Source: Congeria kusceri (taxonomy: Eukaryota; Mollusca; Bivalvia; Myida; Dreissenidae). Taken from it: 64,000 nt of DNA. This document shows positions 36,806 through 48,934 of the stretch, in pieces; within the stretch, counting starts at the first letter, position 1; every line of letters starts with the position of its first letter. Location: contig CM051028.1 in the NCBI GenBank assembly GCA_027627225.1, positions 29,102,329 to 29,166,328 of the forward strand. Direction: 5' to 3'. Made by a program: the position numbers and the translations under genes. The notes under the pieces were generated by a model. It saw nothing but the letters and a program-made list of their open reading frames with translations. It was not told the DNA's origin and did not search any database.

Positions 36806-37714
36806 GGCAAAAAGTCTGTTCCTAAATCCAGTGTAATCTTCTGATAAGCTTAGTGGAGTGTAACCGACCGCTATTGCTAGTACCTGTACTGCGTAATAAC
36901 CGATAAACTTTGAATTCCATTTCCTTCTTTATTATTTTTATTACGACAAAGTGAAGAATACAATAAGTAATAAAATAATTTAGGGTAAAATGAAAATTTA
37001 TACATTTGTAAACACCGCACATTTATAAACACCTTAACTTGCATCGACAATAAGCGAGATGAATATGTTCGGATTGTACTATGTTCAGGAATCTACTTGG
37101 CTCATGACCCAATTAAAAGATTTATCAATGAATTTGAACGCTGCATAGTGGACTACTTTCTTCCCTGATTTTAAGTCTCACAATTTGACCCTACACTGAA
37201 AGCTGAGAATTACCCGACGTTTTTTTATTTGGTTTTAAATATATTACGTTCTAATCACATTCTTCATCAAAACGATGAATTTGGGAAACGTTCATGATAT
37301 TCAAACAGCACTTCTTACTGTCGCGTAATAATAACTGAGTTAAAATCATAGTGAATTTTACCTTCTGATTTTAGAAGCGATACATATAGTTGTTCTGCGA
37401 ACAACTGAAAATCAAAATAATAATCAAATTTAATTGATAAATTAAGTACATGATGTATATTACATATGTATGTTGATATTTGTAAATTCATATTTACGAC
37501 ATCAACACAATTTTAAGATTCAAAATGAAATATATTGTATGTTTTTTCCGGTAAATATGAATACGCTTATCCCGCTTTATAATCAATAAAAGTGGCCGGA
37601 AGTGAACAGGGGACATCACTCATGATTACGCGAGGGAAGTAACCTAGTTTTGGGAAAGGCCTATAAGAACATTTACAGCTATGGCGTGAGTTATTGTATT
37701 ATTAATTATGCTCG

Positions 37715-37822
37715 AGAATATGGTACAGACCTTTATTAGAACTGAAAATCTATGCAAGCCTGGTTGAACATTTACCAGCACAGGACTTGGTTGCCTGCGT
37801 TCAACCACTGATTATATAATAA
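37715..37822 (+). repeat. 110-bp dispersed repeat, copy 3 of 3
   Basis: GAATATGGTACAGACCTTTA, ATGCAAGCCTGGTTGAACAT and TTCAACCACTGATTATATAA match the copies at 32309 and 33227. A further shared block, GCTATGGC with TTGTATTATTAATTATG, precedes it (37679-37711) and is also found at 32441-32475. Confidence 0.7.
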
Positions 37823-38055
37823 CATTTATATGGCTTCAGATTGAAGTTGAATATCAAAAAGCAAGCATAATTTGCATTATGTAAAACTGCACTGCAGTTT
37901 AATAGGATGAAATTGGCATTTGAATTTGAATGGTATTGAAATTGTAACAGAAACAGGAATTTAGCATTGCGAAACTGGATTTATAACGGTAGGTAGCAGG
38001 TAGCAGGTATTATTAACTGTGAAATTTATAACTTTTGGACTGTAATATTTCATGT

Positions 38056-38791
38056 AGCATAACAAGTTAGGCCCTGTGCCAATATTGAGCTACTTTTTAT
38101 ATGGGCAATATTGGCGGGGCCTAACCATGGAAAGACCAATTCTGTGGTGGAAATTTCTCCCTATATGTCTATAGAGTAGCGACAGGATTTCGTCGCAACT
38201 TTCACGTGCTGAAATGGCATGGTTAGCATTAATATTTCTTAATAAAATTTACATACCTGCAAAGAGAATTTATTCCTCAATAATGTTTCATAAATATTTG
38301 TATGATAGCACTTCCATTTTGGATGCAACACCAATTTAAACGTACACACTATTGCATTTTCAACACATCTCGCTGTACTCCACTGTGTAAACTTTAATCG
38401 ATATTCTGCTACACTGAAACGATTGCGTCAACTCGATTGGTCATTCAATTCTATCATTCATCATCTAATTGGTTGAAGCATATTTGAAGGGTTAAACGAG
38501 GCAAGGTAAACATAGTGGACTGTACATGAATGTAGATTTATTCGCAAGTTTAAATCGGAATTAAACGCATGTTCTATGTAAATTTCGGCACATGTTAAGC
38601 AGTTTAGGTGTTGTTTAAGTAAAATACATTGATTTATAACTTTATTGTCGCAAATAATGGAAATTCATGAAAATTTAAACTTTTAGGTTTCCACCACATA
38701 AATGGTCTGGTCTTTCGGCGATGAGACGTTCCAGTGAATTTAGCATTATATAAAAAGTAACACTAAATTCGCAGCACGTCCCATGAATTAG
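38056..38791 (-). repeat. Right inverted arm (0.74 kb)
   Basis: Reverse complement of 32491-33222. Conserved anchors include AGCATAACAAGTTAGGCCCT at its left, TTTCTCCCTATATGTCTATA in the middle, and GTAACACTAAATTCGCAGCA at its right. The two arms have differences throughout, so they are not a very recent duplication. Confidence 0.85.
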
Positions 38792-38911
38792 AATAATATT
38801 TCATGTAAAGGTGCTATTAATTGTTATGTTATGTCACTTTTTCATCTACTCCATACTTAGGATATAAACTATGAAATTTAAAAGTAAAGTTCTAACATGT
38901 AATATTATTAA

Positions 38912-39795
38912 TCCCCCATCACAAAGTGGGAGGGGGGTTATAGGAATGCCCGTCGTCCGTCCGTCCTTCCATCTGTCTGTCTGTCCGTAACATTTTCGTG
39001 TCCGCTCCATATCTCATATACCCTTTGAAGGATTTTCATGAAACTTGGCTCAAATGTTGAGGTCATTGAGACGATGTGCAGAAGGCATGAGTCAGTCACG
39101 CCGGCTCAAAGTCAAGGTCACACTGAAGGTCAAATATTCGAGCCTCCATTTTGTGTCCGTTCCATATCTCCTATGCCTTATGAAGGATTTTCATAAAACT
39201 TGGCTCAAATGTTTTGGTCATTAAGACGATATGCAGAAGGCATGGGCCTTTCACACCAGCTCAAGGTCAAGGTCACACTTGAAGGTGAAATGTTTGAGCC
39301 ACTGTTTTCGTGTCCGTTTTTGTGTCCGCTCCATATCCCCTATACCCTTTGAAGGATTTTCATGAAACTTGGCTCAAATGTTTTGCTCATTGAGACCATG
39401 TGCAGAAGGCATGAGGCAGTCACGCCACCTCAAGGTCAAGGTCACACCTGAAGGTCAAATATTTGAGCCTCCATTTTTGTGTCTGCTCCATATTTCCTAT
39501 GCCCTTTGAAGGATTTTCATAAAACTTGGCTCAAATGTTTATCACATTAAGGCGATGTGCAGAAGGCATGGAGCAGTTTTGCCACCTCAAGGTCAAGGTC
39601 ACACTTAAAGGTCAAATGTTTGAGTCTCCATTTTCGCGTCAGCTCCATATCTGAATTTCTGAAACTGTACTTTCATATCTGGTCCAGCTGTGCCAGATTA
39701 AGGTCAGTGTGATACTTCAATGTCACCTTTAAAATCTAATGAAGGATCACAGCGGGGGATATAGCTGTCCTTTCGACTGCCTTGTGCATATTAAT
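38912..39795 (+). repeat. Tandem-core dispersed repeat (about 140-150-bp units)
   Basis: Head CCCCCATCACAAAGTGGGAG and a CCGTCGTCCGTCCGTCC run, then about five units sharing TGTCCGCTCCATATCTCCTA, CCCTTTGAAGGATTTTCATG, AAACTTGGCTCAAATGTTT and AAGGTCAAGGTCACAC. Ends near GCGGGGGATATAGCTGTCC. Typical molluscan repeat; non-coding. Confidence 0.85.
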
Positions 39796-42566
39796 TTTGT
39801 AAGCATTGTAAGTAGTGTTGAGATAAAGAAATTATGCACTTAAAATGTATCCTGTAAAAAAGTTTTGCCCATTATTCTGTAAAAAAAAGAGTAATAAAGA
39901 CCATGATTTTACAGACAATTAAAGCGTGGTGTAAAACTAAATTTCATAGCCTTGGCAGTATGCAGTGCTACTCTCATGGAAGTGGTGGTGGTGTTTCAGT
40001 CATCGAAATTAAGCCCGAACTCTTATATTATTGCTTGAGAGCAAGAAAATATTACAAGTCTGCTTATAAAGCTGATAATCTGAGCAAACCCTTTCAGAAT
40101 AACCAGTGCAGGGCTTATGGGCTTGTGTCAAATTCCCCCACTGGTTTTTGTCAGCCTTTTCTCCTTCGAATCATTATTCCGGCTCCCGAGAGGCATTCAA
40201 AGTCGTGTCTCTGTTAACTTTCTTGAGTGATATATATCCCCGGTATTGATTCTGTGTTTGGAAACACAGCTTAAGATTATGTCCTTGAGGCTCCTGGCTT
40301 TGGGAGATATTGAAGATTGTGGTGTTTAATTGTGGTAATTCTTGGACACATTATTTCGTTATTCTTGTTCTTTTTTTGCAATAATTTCTTAGGAAGTTAT
40401 TGTCTGTGATGTGAAAAAAACCCATACATGATTGCATTGAAATTCTTAATATTGAAATATAAAATATTGTTGTAGAATACCAGCCAAATGTTACACAGCA
40501 TTTAATTGGTTAATTTAATTAAGATATTTACAGTCCAGGTTTAAGTGTGCAACTGTTAAGTCAGTAATGAAATTAAGATCTCATAATTATCTAGTAAAGT
40601 ATTTTCCATATCACAAGATAAAGAGGACAGCAATAATTTGCCTGTACAATACTGTTTAATAGGGTGTAATATCATTATAGGTTGAAATTCCATCCACTGT
40701 CCATATGAATCACATACAGTCTGTACAATCCATGCCAGCCCTGCGTTTATTAGGGTATAGTATATGGCCATTGATTCCCCAATGGCCTGTATGTGAGACT
40801 TACTATGCTTATTCCCATTTTCCGACCTGCTATGGTCTTGATTCCTGTGTCCAGTTAGGCGCGATTGATTGGCATGGCTCATTGCCCCTCTTTCTGCCTT
40901 TATGTGGGCTGAGGTTTGGTGAATATGAGAGATGTGGTTGCTGGGGAAAGATGTCATTCAATACTGTAGAATGCTAATAATTTGCGAAGATGATTTTTCA
41001 TTTTTTCTCCAAAAATTATATTTTTTTTATAATTCACGTTTTCTTGAATTCCCGCCGTCAGGCTGTTATATGAAATAAAATCGCGAAAAATGAGCGAAAA
41101 TGAAACCCACGCAAATAAAACCAGTTCTACAGTATTTAGGTTGCTGTATATACACTGGTGTTGTTCCAATTCAAGGTTCTCTGGGGTTTTGGTTATTTAT
41201 TATATTTCTTGGAAATGTATTTTGTGACCTGGAATTGTGATGCTTTGTGGACTTCATCATTTTTGAAAAAAAAAAGAACTACTTTAGTCTCTGTGCAGTA
41301 AAATTGTTAATCTTTATTTGAAAATTGAATTATCCAGATGTGTAATCTTTGTGTTTTATGCTGTTAATTTGAAAAGGAAGTAGATACAATTGTCCACAGT
41401 TTAGTTATATATTGACTATGTGTCCAGTTGGAATATGTATTCTATTTCTTGTAAGTCCCAGATATTATGTACAATTGTGTAAAAAGGAAAATTATACAAT
41501 ATAATACAAGTTGAAAAAAGTCATGCAATTACTTCTAGGATTCAGTAGATTTTGAGCAGTAGTATTCAGTGAATTGTAGCATAAATAAATGAACTTTTGG
41601 TATATTTTGGAAGAGAACTATGACTTCATACTGATGATGTGTTTTAAATACTCTGGTAAATATATAATAATAGAAAACTATGTTATTATATCAGGGCGTA
41701 CTCTTCCTTTCGCGAAATTAGCAAGTGGTTATTGGTACGTATTTGAACAGTTGGCATAATTCTTTATTAAATCCTTTAAATTAGTCAAACTTTGCATGTT
41801 TTCAACCATGTAATTTAGATTTGGATAAAGAAAATTGTAGGACATCGTGTAATATGTTCAGTTAAAATAGGTAGATATGATTGTGTTCCTTGTTTGCATT
41901 TCTCACAACAACTTGTAACTTGAGTTTACTTTTAAACACTTTAGGATTATTGATTTCATAATATATGTTTACCTAGAACATTTTCTGCTTTCACAGCATT
42001 ATTTAAAAATTTAGATAGCATTATATATGCACACAAGTTGTCACAAATTTACTAGCAGTTTAAACAACCTTAAGGAGTTTTTCAATCCATATTAATAATT
42101 GTTATTTGGAAATAGCTTTGGGTTATTTTTGTATGACTTATGACATATCTGTTTGGTATGTAAAACAAGGGTGTGTTTACATTCGGCAGGTTAATTGTTA
42201 CCTCCCTTGCTTATCTAACAGCACTTGTACCACAGATATCAGTGGAGTTATCTTTTCCTGGATAAATTGTCAGCTAGACAGTCATTATCAGGGGTATCAG
42301 GAAACTTAAGTGAACAACTATCTTGGGTGTCACAATTAATTACTGAACAATGTAACAGGTGGATTGCCGTCTCGTGTTTCTAATGTCTGGCCTATGATGT
42401 GGATGTATATTTTGTTGCAGCTAATGTGGAATAATTACCATTTAATGCAATTTCTGGTGTAGTTTTCTTGTAGTTGAAAAACCACATTTAAAGGTGTATG
42501 CTTCCTTGCATAACTCGTTTACAAAAATAAGTTAGTTGCTTAGTATCTGTAGTATTATCATAATGT
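39796..42566. other. Non-coding intronic stretch
   Basis: Open frames at 39903-40217 (+), 40556-40957 (-) and 40705-40977 (+) lack recognisable domains and good splice sites. Some GC-richer sequence lies at 40780-40930, but its two strands are both open, which argues against a real exon. Confidence 0.4.
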
Positions 42567-42690
42567 TATACTGTGTTCCGATGGAGTCGCGGTACTAACG
42601 ATTTGTTGAATAACCAAAATGGAAAGATAACACTTATAAGGTGTAAAAAACATCTTACACACACAAGGCAATCAACAAATAACAATTATT

Positions 42691-43606
42691 ATGCCCCCCT
42701 TCGAAGAAGTGGGGGTATCTTGCTTTGCACCTGTCCGTCGGTCGGTCGGTGTGTCGGACGGTCGGTTGGTCGGTTGGTCCTTAGACCATTTTGTTTCCGC
42801 ACGATATCTAGAGAACGCTTTGACCTACGATCATGAAAGTTGGTATGCTGGTTACTTGGGAGGAAAGGAAGACGCCTATACGTTTTAAGATCAACAGGTC
42901 AAAGGTCAAGGTCACTGTTGCTAAAAATAGAAAAACGGTTTCAACTCAATACTTGAGAATGCATAGAGATATTTTAATGAAACTTTATACATAGATACCT
43001 TATATTGAGACCTCACTTAGTTTAATTTAGTTTAAACCTATTTATTTTAGCTCGATTGCATCGAAAGCCTAAAGCTTATAGAGACACTCTCGAGTCCGTT
43101 TCCTGGGTAGAATCAGTACTTGGTGTCTTTGGGGGAGATCTTGAGAACGCTTCCAGACTGGGGATCGAACCTGGGACCTCCCGATCGCTAGGCGGACACC
43201 ATATCCACTGCGTCACTTGAAATAGCATATGGGGTGGTTGGGGTCAAGGTCACCGTTACTAAAAATAGTAAAACGGTTTCCGCTCAATAACTTGAGAACG
43301 CAGAGAGATATTTTAATGAAACTTCATACAAAGATAGCTTATATTGAGACCTCGCTTGGGATTGCATATGGGGTGGGATGGATCAAGGTCAAGGTCACTG
43401 TTACTAAAAATAGAAAAACGGTCTCTGCTCAATAACTTAAGAACGCATTGAGATATTTTAATGAAACTTCATACATAGATACCTTATATCGAGACCTCGC
43501 TTGGGATTGCATATTAAAAAAAATTCTTAACAATTGCACATATTCACAACTTGGCAGCAAGTCGGGGGGGGCATACATGTTTTACAAACATCTCTTGTTT
43601 CATTTA
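42691..43606 (+). repeat. Tandem-core dispersed repeat interrupted by a SINE
   Basis: Head TGCCCCCCTTCGAAGAAGTG with a GTCCGTCGGTCGGTCGG run, then units sharing AGGTCAAGGTCACTGTTACT, AAAAATAGAAAAACGGTTTC, TTGAGAACGCA and GAGATATTTTAATGAAACTT. Ends GGGGGGGCATACATGTTTTA. Open frames over the head result from the CGGT repeats. Confidence 0.85.
43045..43221 (-). repeat. tRNA-derived SINE
   Basis: On the minus strand GTGACGCAGTGGATATGGTG (A box) and CCAGGTTCGATCCC (B box) form a Pol III-type promoter at the 5' end. They are followed by a body containing GGAAACGGACTCGAGAGTGT and CTTTAGGCTTTCGATGCA. It sits between two units of the tandem-core repeat at 42691, and the host repeat resumes after it (AAATAGCATATGGGGTGG). 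SINEs with tRNA heads are well known in bivalves; the named family is not determined. Confidence 0.65.
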
Positions 43607-44069
43607 GAATCCTGAAACACACCAAACCACTTAACACAGTCTATAAGTTAAATTTGACAGCGTGCATGACGGAGTCGCGGTAATCAGTAACAAGGGAAGC
43701 AATCCTTTCCAATTTTGAAAATAAGTAGTGTACAGTATAACTTTAATTACCGGAAAGAAAAGAGCTTGTGTACAAAACCCATGGGAAACTATTATTACTA
43801 CTTTGGCACGGATGACAGAGTAAAAACAATATCTTGTTAAATTCTGAAATGAAATCAGATGAGTCTCTTAGCAGAAATGCATTATACTAGTAAGTTTTAA
43901 CAAAACGAATTGCATTTAGCAATATTCTATGCATTTACATATAGTTTTCATGATGAGAAGCTGAGACTAGAAAAATAGGGGGACTTTGTTCACAAGAAAT
44001 TTCCGCTAGATGACGTTTATTGTTTACCGCGACACCGTCCGTACCGCGACTCCACACTAATAGAGTATA

Positions 44070-45704
44070 CTTGTCTCTTTTTCATTGAAAATTGAAGTAT
44101 CTTTGTCAATTTTGTTGCATATGAGAATTTAATAACCTAAAAACAATAATATAGGAAATTAAAATTAAGTACACTTAGAATTTATTTTGTGATCTTATTT
44201 TGGGGCATTTACATGTATAATTGAATTAAATCACAAAGTTAATGGATAAAATTTAATGTAAGTACATATTTCACAAATGTCATATAAATGTCTAATGTAC
44301 AGTCATAATATAAACATTTCCAGTTTTGTTTTTTCCTCTATGAAAGTGCACCTTTAAATGCAATAGTTCATTCTAGCGATGATTCACTGTGCTGAAGTGC
44401 ATCTATAAATGCAATAGTTCATTCTAGCGATGATTCACTGTGCTGTGTTGTTTTTTGTCAACCTGTGGTTTTACACATACCATTATGACTGTTACACATC
44501 TTGTCATGTTCCCCATTCTCTGCCCATACTATCATTGTGAAGGCTTTCAATTAACAATCCCCTTAACAAAACAAGAAAGAAAAGTAAAGGAGACCCAGTG
44601 CACTTGTTAATTTGTAAAGCCTATCATTATGGGCGATCAAGTTTCCATTCTCAGCTTGCATTGAATTTGAGCAATGAGGTAAAAGAAATCTATTTATTTC
44701 GTGTGATTTCATTTAGGCATTTGGTTTTGCTATGTACTTGCTTTCCATTGAGTTCAATATCTACATTTCTTAAATTTCAATTTATAACTTCCAGCTGATC
44801 TTGAATACAAGTTGTGCATTGTTTGATAAGAGCATTTTTTTATCCAACCAGCAACATACAACCTTGACTTGTTGGCTTGATTGGGTTGAATTGTTTTTAA
44901 ATTAATTTGTAGAAGCAACCCAATATGGCTCCAAACTGCTGGTGTTTACTGTGTACATTTGTTGATGTAATAAATAATGTTTAAAGGCCCATGAGGTTAT
45001 AAATATAATGTGTTCTAAATTTTAAGAAAATATGTTAAATATTACAGTATTTACATAATGGGTCTTAAAGTTTGGTTACCAGTTACATATGTTTTACACA
45101 ATTACATATTAGTGGTTGAATGTTTACTTGTGTATTATTTCATAATAGGCCTAAAAATACCAGTCATAATCTTTAAGTTTTCATTAACTCCATGCTTTTG
45201 TTACTGTTTTCCCTTTTCTGTTCGTTATTAATTATAATAATAAAAAACTAAGAATTTTACTGAACTGTGAAGATGTGACGTAGGTAGACCCAAGTTCAAT
45301 ACATCAGTGATCACAGGAACAATATTTCGAGAGTTGAACGTAAAACTGTTGTATCTCCTTAACATTTCTATATCAAATACAATAGTTTCATGTTCAACCC
45401 TCGATTTATTAATATATCTGACATTCTGAACATCTAACGAACATCTTACATCAAACTGTGAACATCAAATGTACAGTACTGTATGGCTGACACAAATCAA
45501 ACATATTTCGGGAGTTGCAGAGTTTGGGCGATTGAGTCAGAGGCAAGTCGACACCGAGTAGACCTGTGTACTATGCAAAATATCTCAGAGTAATCTCTCC
45601 ACGTTATGTGGCGTCATTTATCATCTGGTACCAGTATGTGTACATACGCTGAGTAATTACTAACAAATAAGAATATTCTGACTCTGCGAATATTCGTTGT
45701 GCTT
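44070..45704. other. Non-coding stretch with one small duplication
   Basis: At 44346-44442 a unit of about 52 bp, CAATAGTTCATTCTAGCGAT, GATTCACTGTGCTG, is present twice in tandem. Nothing else recognised. Confidence 0.55.
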
Positions 45705-46173
45705 AAGTTGTACTGTACATAGTCGCATGCTAAACCCCCATTTGATATATAGAAGTAAAATCTTGCTTGCTGTAATCTGTACTGTACATAGTCACGTGTT
45801 CAAGCCCCCTTTTGCGATATAGAGGTAAAATCTTGCTTGCATAGGCTGTACTGTACATAGTCACGTGTTAAAGCCACCTTTTCCGATACAGAAGTAAAAT
45901 CTTGCTTGCTGTAGGCTGTACTGTACATAGTCACGTGTTAAAGCCCCCTTTTGCGATATAGAAGTAAAATCTTGCTTGCTGTAAGCTGTACTGTACATTG
46001 TCACGTGTTAAAGCCCCTTTTTCTATATAGAAGTAAAATCTTGCTTGCTGTAGGCTGTACTGTACATTGTCACATTTTGTAAAAGCCCCCTTTTGCAAAA
46101 AGAAGTAAAAGTCTTGCTTGCTGTAAGCTGTACTGTACATTGTCACATGTAAAAGCCCCCTTTTGCGATATAG
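45705..46173. repeat. 69-70-bp tandem array, left part
   Basis: The unit TGTACTGTACATAGTCACGT, GTTAAAGCCCCCTTTTGCGA, TATAGAAGTAAAATCTTGCTTGC repeats about 6.7 times. The array continues at 47090-47250 after a transposon insertion. Minus-strand open frames across it are artefacts of the repeat. Confidence 0.9.
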
Positions 46174-47089
46174 CATACATGCCATACGTCCCGGTCTCAC
46201 CGGGATTGTCCCGGTTTCGCGAGGTCTGTCCCGGCGTCCCGGTGAGATGCATTTTGTCCCGGTCAATCACAAAAATCGATGTTAGTGTACCATAAAACTT
46301 ACATTGGGCCAACAATTAACTTAGATCGTTAATCCCTTTATCGGTCCCTATGACAACATTACCCGCTAGCCGCGTGTCAAAGAGGAGCAGTAATGATACT
46401 CAATTAGCGATTTATTGATCGTTTGTCACACTTTCGCGGGATGTGGGTCATATATCCGCGGTCGCTAATTGCTGCTGAGTGTTGCATTGTTTCAGAATAA
46501 AAAAGGAACTGTTTTTGTTGTTATTTTGATTTTAAATGGAATAGGTGTTATCACATAATTAGTTTGGTAACGTTTGAAGGTAAGTATGAACCTAAATTGA
46601 GAACTTTTCGAGAATTAAAGATGCAAAAACAATCATTACTTTCTTTAAATTTGTATATTTAACATCGCAAAATTTGATGCAGTTAATGACGCAGTGTATA
46701 GTGGAACGTAGCCCAGGTATAAGTCTGGTGGAGTAATCTCCCTTGTAAACGCATTTGTTTATTTGACAATCAGTGTTTATATTTGCGTGTTTCGTATAAT
46801 TTCTTTGATGTCATAATTAAAAATACATGTTATCATCTATATTATTGAATAAATATGATTAAAATGTGTGCTTGTGTATGTTTGTGTTATTCATTTTGGG
46901 TGTTTATTGTTTGAACTATAACTATATAGACCACGAAACGGAATAGGACCTAGGTTAGATACGATAAACTATTATTAGTGCTTGTTTGTTTTTTCGGACA
47001 AACTGACAATATTAATGTGTCCCGGTCAAATGTCCCGGCGATTTTTTGGCAATGTCCTGTTTTGGCCTGAAAAAATTATGACATGTATG
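46174..47089. mobile_element. Transposon with 7-bp target duplication inside the array
   Basis: The insert is flanked by GATATAG at 46167-46173 and 47090-47096, while the uninterrupted array unit has a single GATATAG. Ends CATACATGCCATA and, reverse complemented, CATACATGTCATA give a 13-bp TIR with one mismatch. TCCCGG motifs cluster near both ends. The interior of 0.9 kb has no transposase. The target duplication makes this the clearest mobile insertion in the window; the superfamily is not assigned. Confidence 0.85.
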
Positions 47090-47250
47090 GATATAGAAGT
47101 AAAATCTTGCTTGCTGTAGGCTGTACTGTACATTGTCACATGTAAAAGCCCCCGTTTGCGATATAGAAGTAAAATCTTGCTTGCTGTAGGCTGTACTGTA
47201 CATTGTCACATGTAAAAGCCCCTTTTGCTATATAAAAGTAAAATTTTGCT
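47090..47250. repeat. 69-70-bp tandem array, right part
   Basis: About 2.2 further units of the array at 45705, beginning GATATAGAAGTAAAATCTTG and ending in a diverged copy (AAAATTTTGCTGGCAGTAAG). Confidence 0.9.
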
Positions 47251-47326
47251 GGCAGTAAGAATATCACAAATGTATTGTTTTTTGGAACAAGTTGTATTTA
47301 ATTTTTCTTCTGTCTTTTTATCCAAC

Positions 47327-47577
47327 AAAAACCTCAAAACAGTACTAAAACCTCAAAACAGTACTAAAATCTCAAAACAGTACTTAAACCTCAAAACAGT
47401 ACTTAAACCTCAAAACAGTACTTAAACCTCAAAACAGTACAAAACAGTACTTAAACCTCAAAACAGTACAAAACAGTACTTAAACCTCAAAACAGTACTT
47501 AAACCTCAAAACAGTACAAAAACCTCAAAACAGTACAAAACAGTACTTAAACCTCAAAACAGTACTAAAACCTCAAG
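47327..47577. repeat. 19-bp tandem array, about 13 copies
   Basis: The unit AAAACAGTACTTAAACCTC is repeated, with some units shortened to AAAACAGTAC. A peptide frame rich in LKPQNS across it is a repeat artefact. Confidence 0.9.
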
Positions 47578-47917
47578 GGGGACATTGTACATTTCGACCT
47601 TTTCTCAATTTAATTGTCAATACCTATTTCTCTCTTAAAAAGTTATTAATGTGATAAAAAATGTAATGGTAAGTTTTAAACTATTTCCTTTAAAAATAAG
47701 AACACATGAACAGTGGTCAAAATTAGCACAAGTCAACTATTAAAAGCCCTGCATTTTGAAGCGGGCTAGCTCAGATTGTTAGTTTTCTATAGCAGCCTGG
47801 TAACATTTTCTTGCTCTCAAGTAATAATAAATTATATGATTTTAGTCTTGCTCGGCCTAACTGCTAATATTGATGACTGAAGAGAAAGGGGCTCTAAACA
47901 CATCATGTACACAGTAT

Positions 47918-48155
47918 ATATGTGGCGCGTCATGAGAAAACCGGACTTGCATGTGCGTAAAGTGGCGTCCCGGATTAGCCTGTGCACTTTCCGCTTTTAT
48001 GGTATTTTCTGTTTCAAGGAAGTCTCTTCTAACCATAAATCCACTTTAGGCGGAAAGTGTCATCCCGGATTAGCCTGTGCGGACTGCACAGGCTAATCTG
48101 GGATGACACTTTACGCACATGCATTAAGTCCGGTTTTCCCACGACGCGCCTTATA
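47918..48155 (+). mobile_element. Seven-copy hairpin element, copy F
   Basis: Begins ATATGTGGCGCGTCATGAGA and ends CCCACGACGCGCCTTATA. The left nested hairpin is shortened (GGATTAGCCTGTGCACTTTC) and the right one is complete. Same orientation as copies A, B and D. Lies 0.8 kb upstream of the PALS1 exon at 48935. Confidence 0.85.
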
Positions 48156-48934
48156 TTAATTTGCCTGGCCTTTCTTTGCTTGATTTCCATCACATTATGC
48201 ACCACTGGACCAGGTTTATCGCTTAGGAATGCGATCTTGTTGTGGGGTTGAATGTAAAAAATTGGAAATGATTGCCAAATTTGAGGTGTTGGCGAGAAAA
48301 TTCATGAGTCTTTCTTCTACTGATGTAAAAACTAGCCTGTTATTGTTGTAAATTTGCAGTTGTGTGCATCTTTTTCCATGGTTTTATTGCTTTATTCATT
48401 GTCAGGATCAAAAATGTGAACATAATTGTTGTGCTGTAGTGGTTATTGGCAAAATTTCAGTGGAGATTGTTTTGAATGTATATCGGTGGACTTTGCGTAC
48501 TGTAAATAATAGTGTCTGAATAAATGGTATAGACAATCTCAGCTGTTGATATCGGCAGAACTAGTACGGTTTGTGAATATTACACAGTGTCATTTTGCTT
48601 CTGAAAGGTATGCGGTGAATGGAATGGAATTTGTGCCGTATCTTTATATATTGGCCAACTATTTTAGTTGGTAAACATACGCAGAGATGGAATTGAAAAT
48701 GGGGTAGTGTAGATGTGTGATAAAATGGTTCAAAGGAATTAACAACTAAATCTAAACTGATGATTATTTGTGAATTATGGAATACACAGGGCTCATGGAT
48801 GTGTTTACTAGATTTATTGATAAATAATAATTCATGTAACATTTGGTTTGGTATTTATATTAGGATAGCTAAGTTATTTACGTAATATTTGTGTCATGGC
48901 ATTAACTAACTTGAGCATAATTGTGTACTTGCAG
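48156..48934. other. Intron end before the PALS1 exon
   Basis: No exon recognised. The segment ends in TTGTGTACTTGCAG, the 3' splice site of the next exon. Confidence 0.5.

Larger units (their letters stand above)
42567..44069. mobile_element. TIR element carrying a tandem-core repeat
   Basis: TATACTGTGTTCCGATGGAG then TCGCGGTAC at the left matches, in reverse complement, GTACCGCGACTCCACACTAA then TAGAGTATA at the right (about 22 of 29 positions). An additional internal GGAGTCGCGGTAA lies at 43672. The 1.5 kb between holds the repeat at 42691 and a nested SINE. No transposase. Confidence 0.55.

Noticed and set aside
39903..40957. Frames of 100-133 codons on both strands
   Set aside because: Both strands are open over the same interval, no domain is recognised and no consistent splice sites border them.
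46070..47209. Minus-strand frames with repeated NVQYSLQQARFY peptides
   Set aside because: They are translations of the 69-70-bp tandem array and of the transposon inserted in it.
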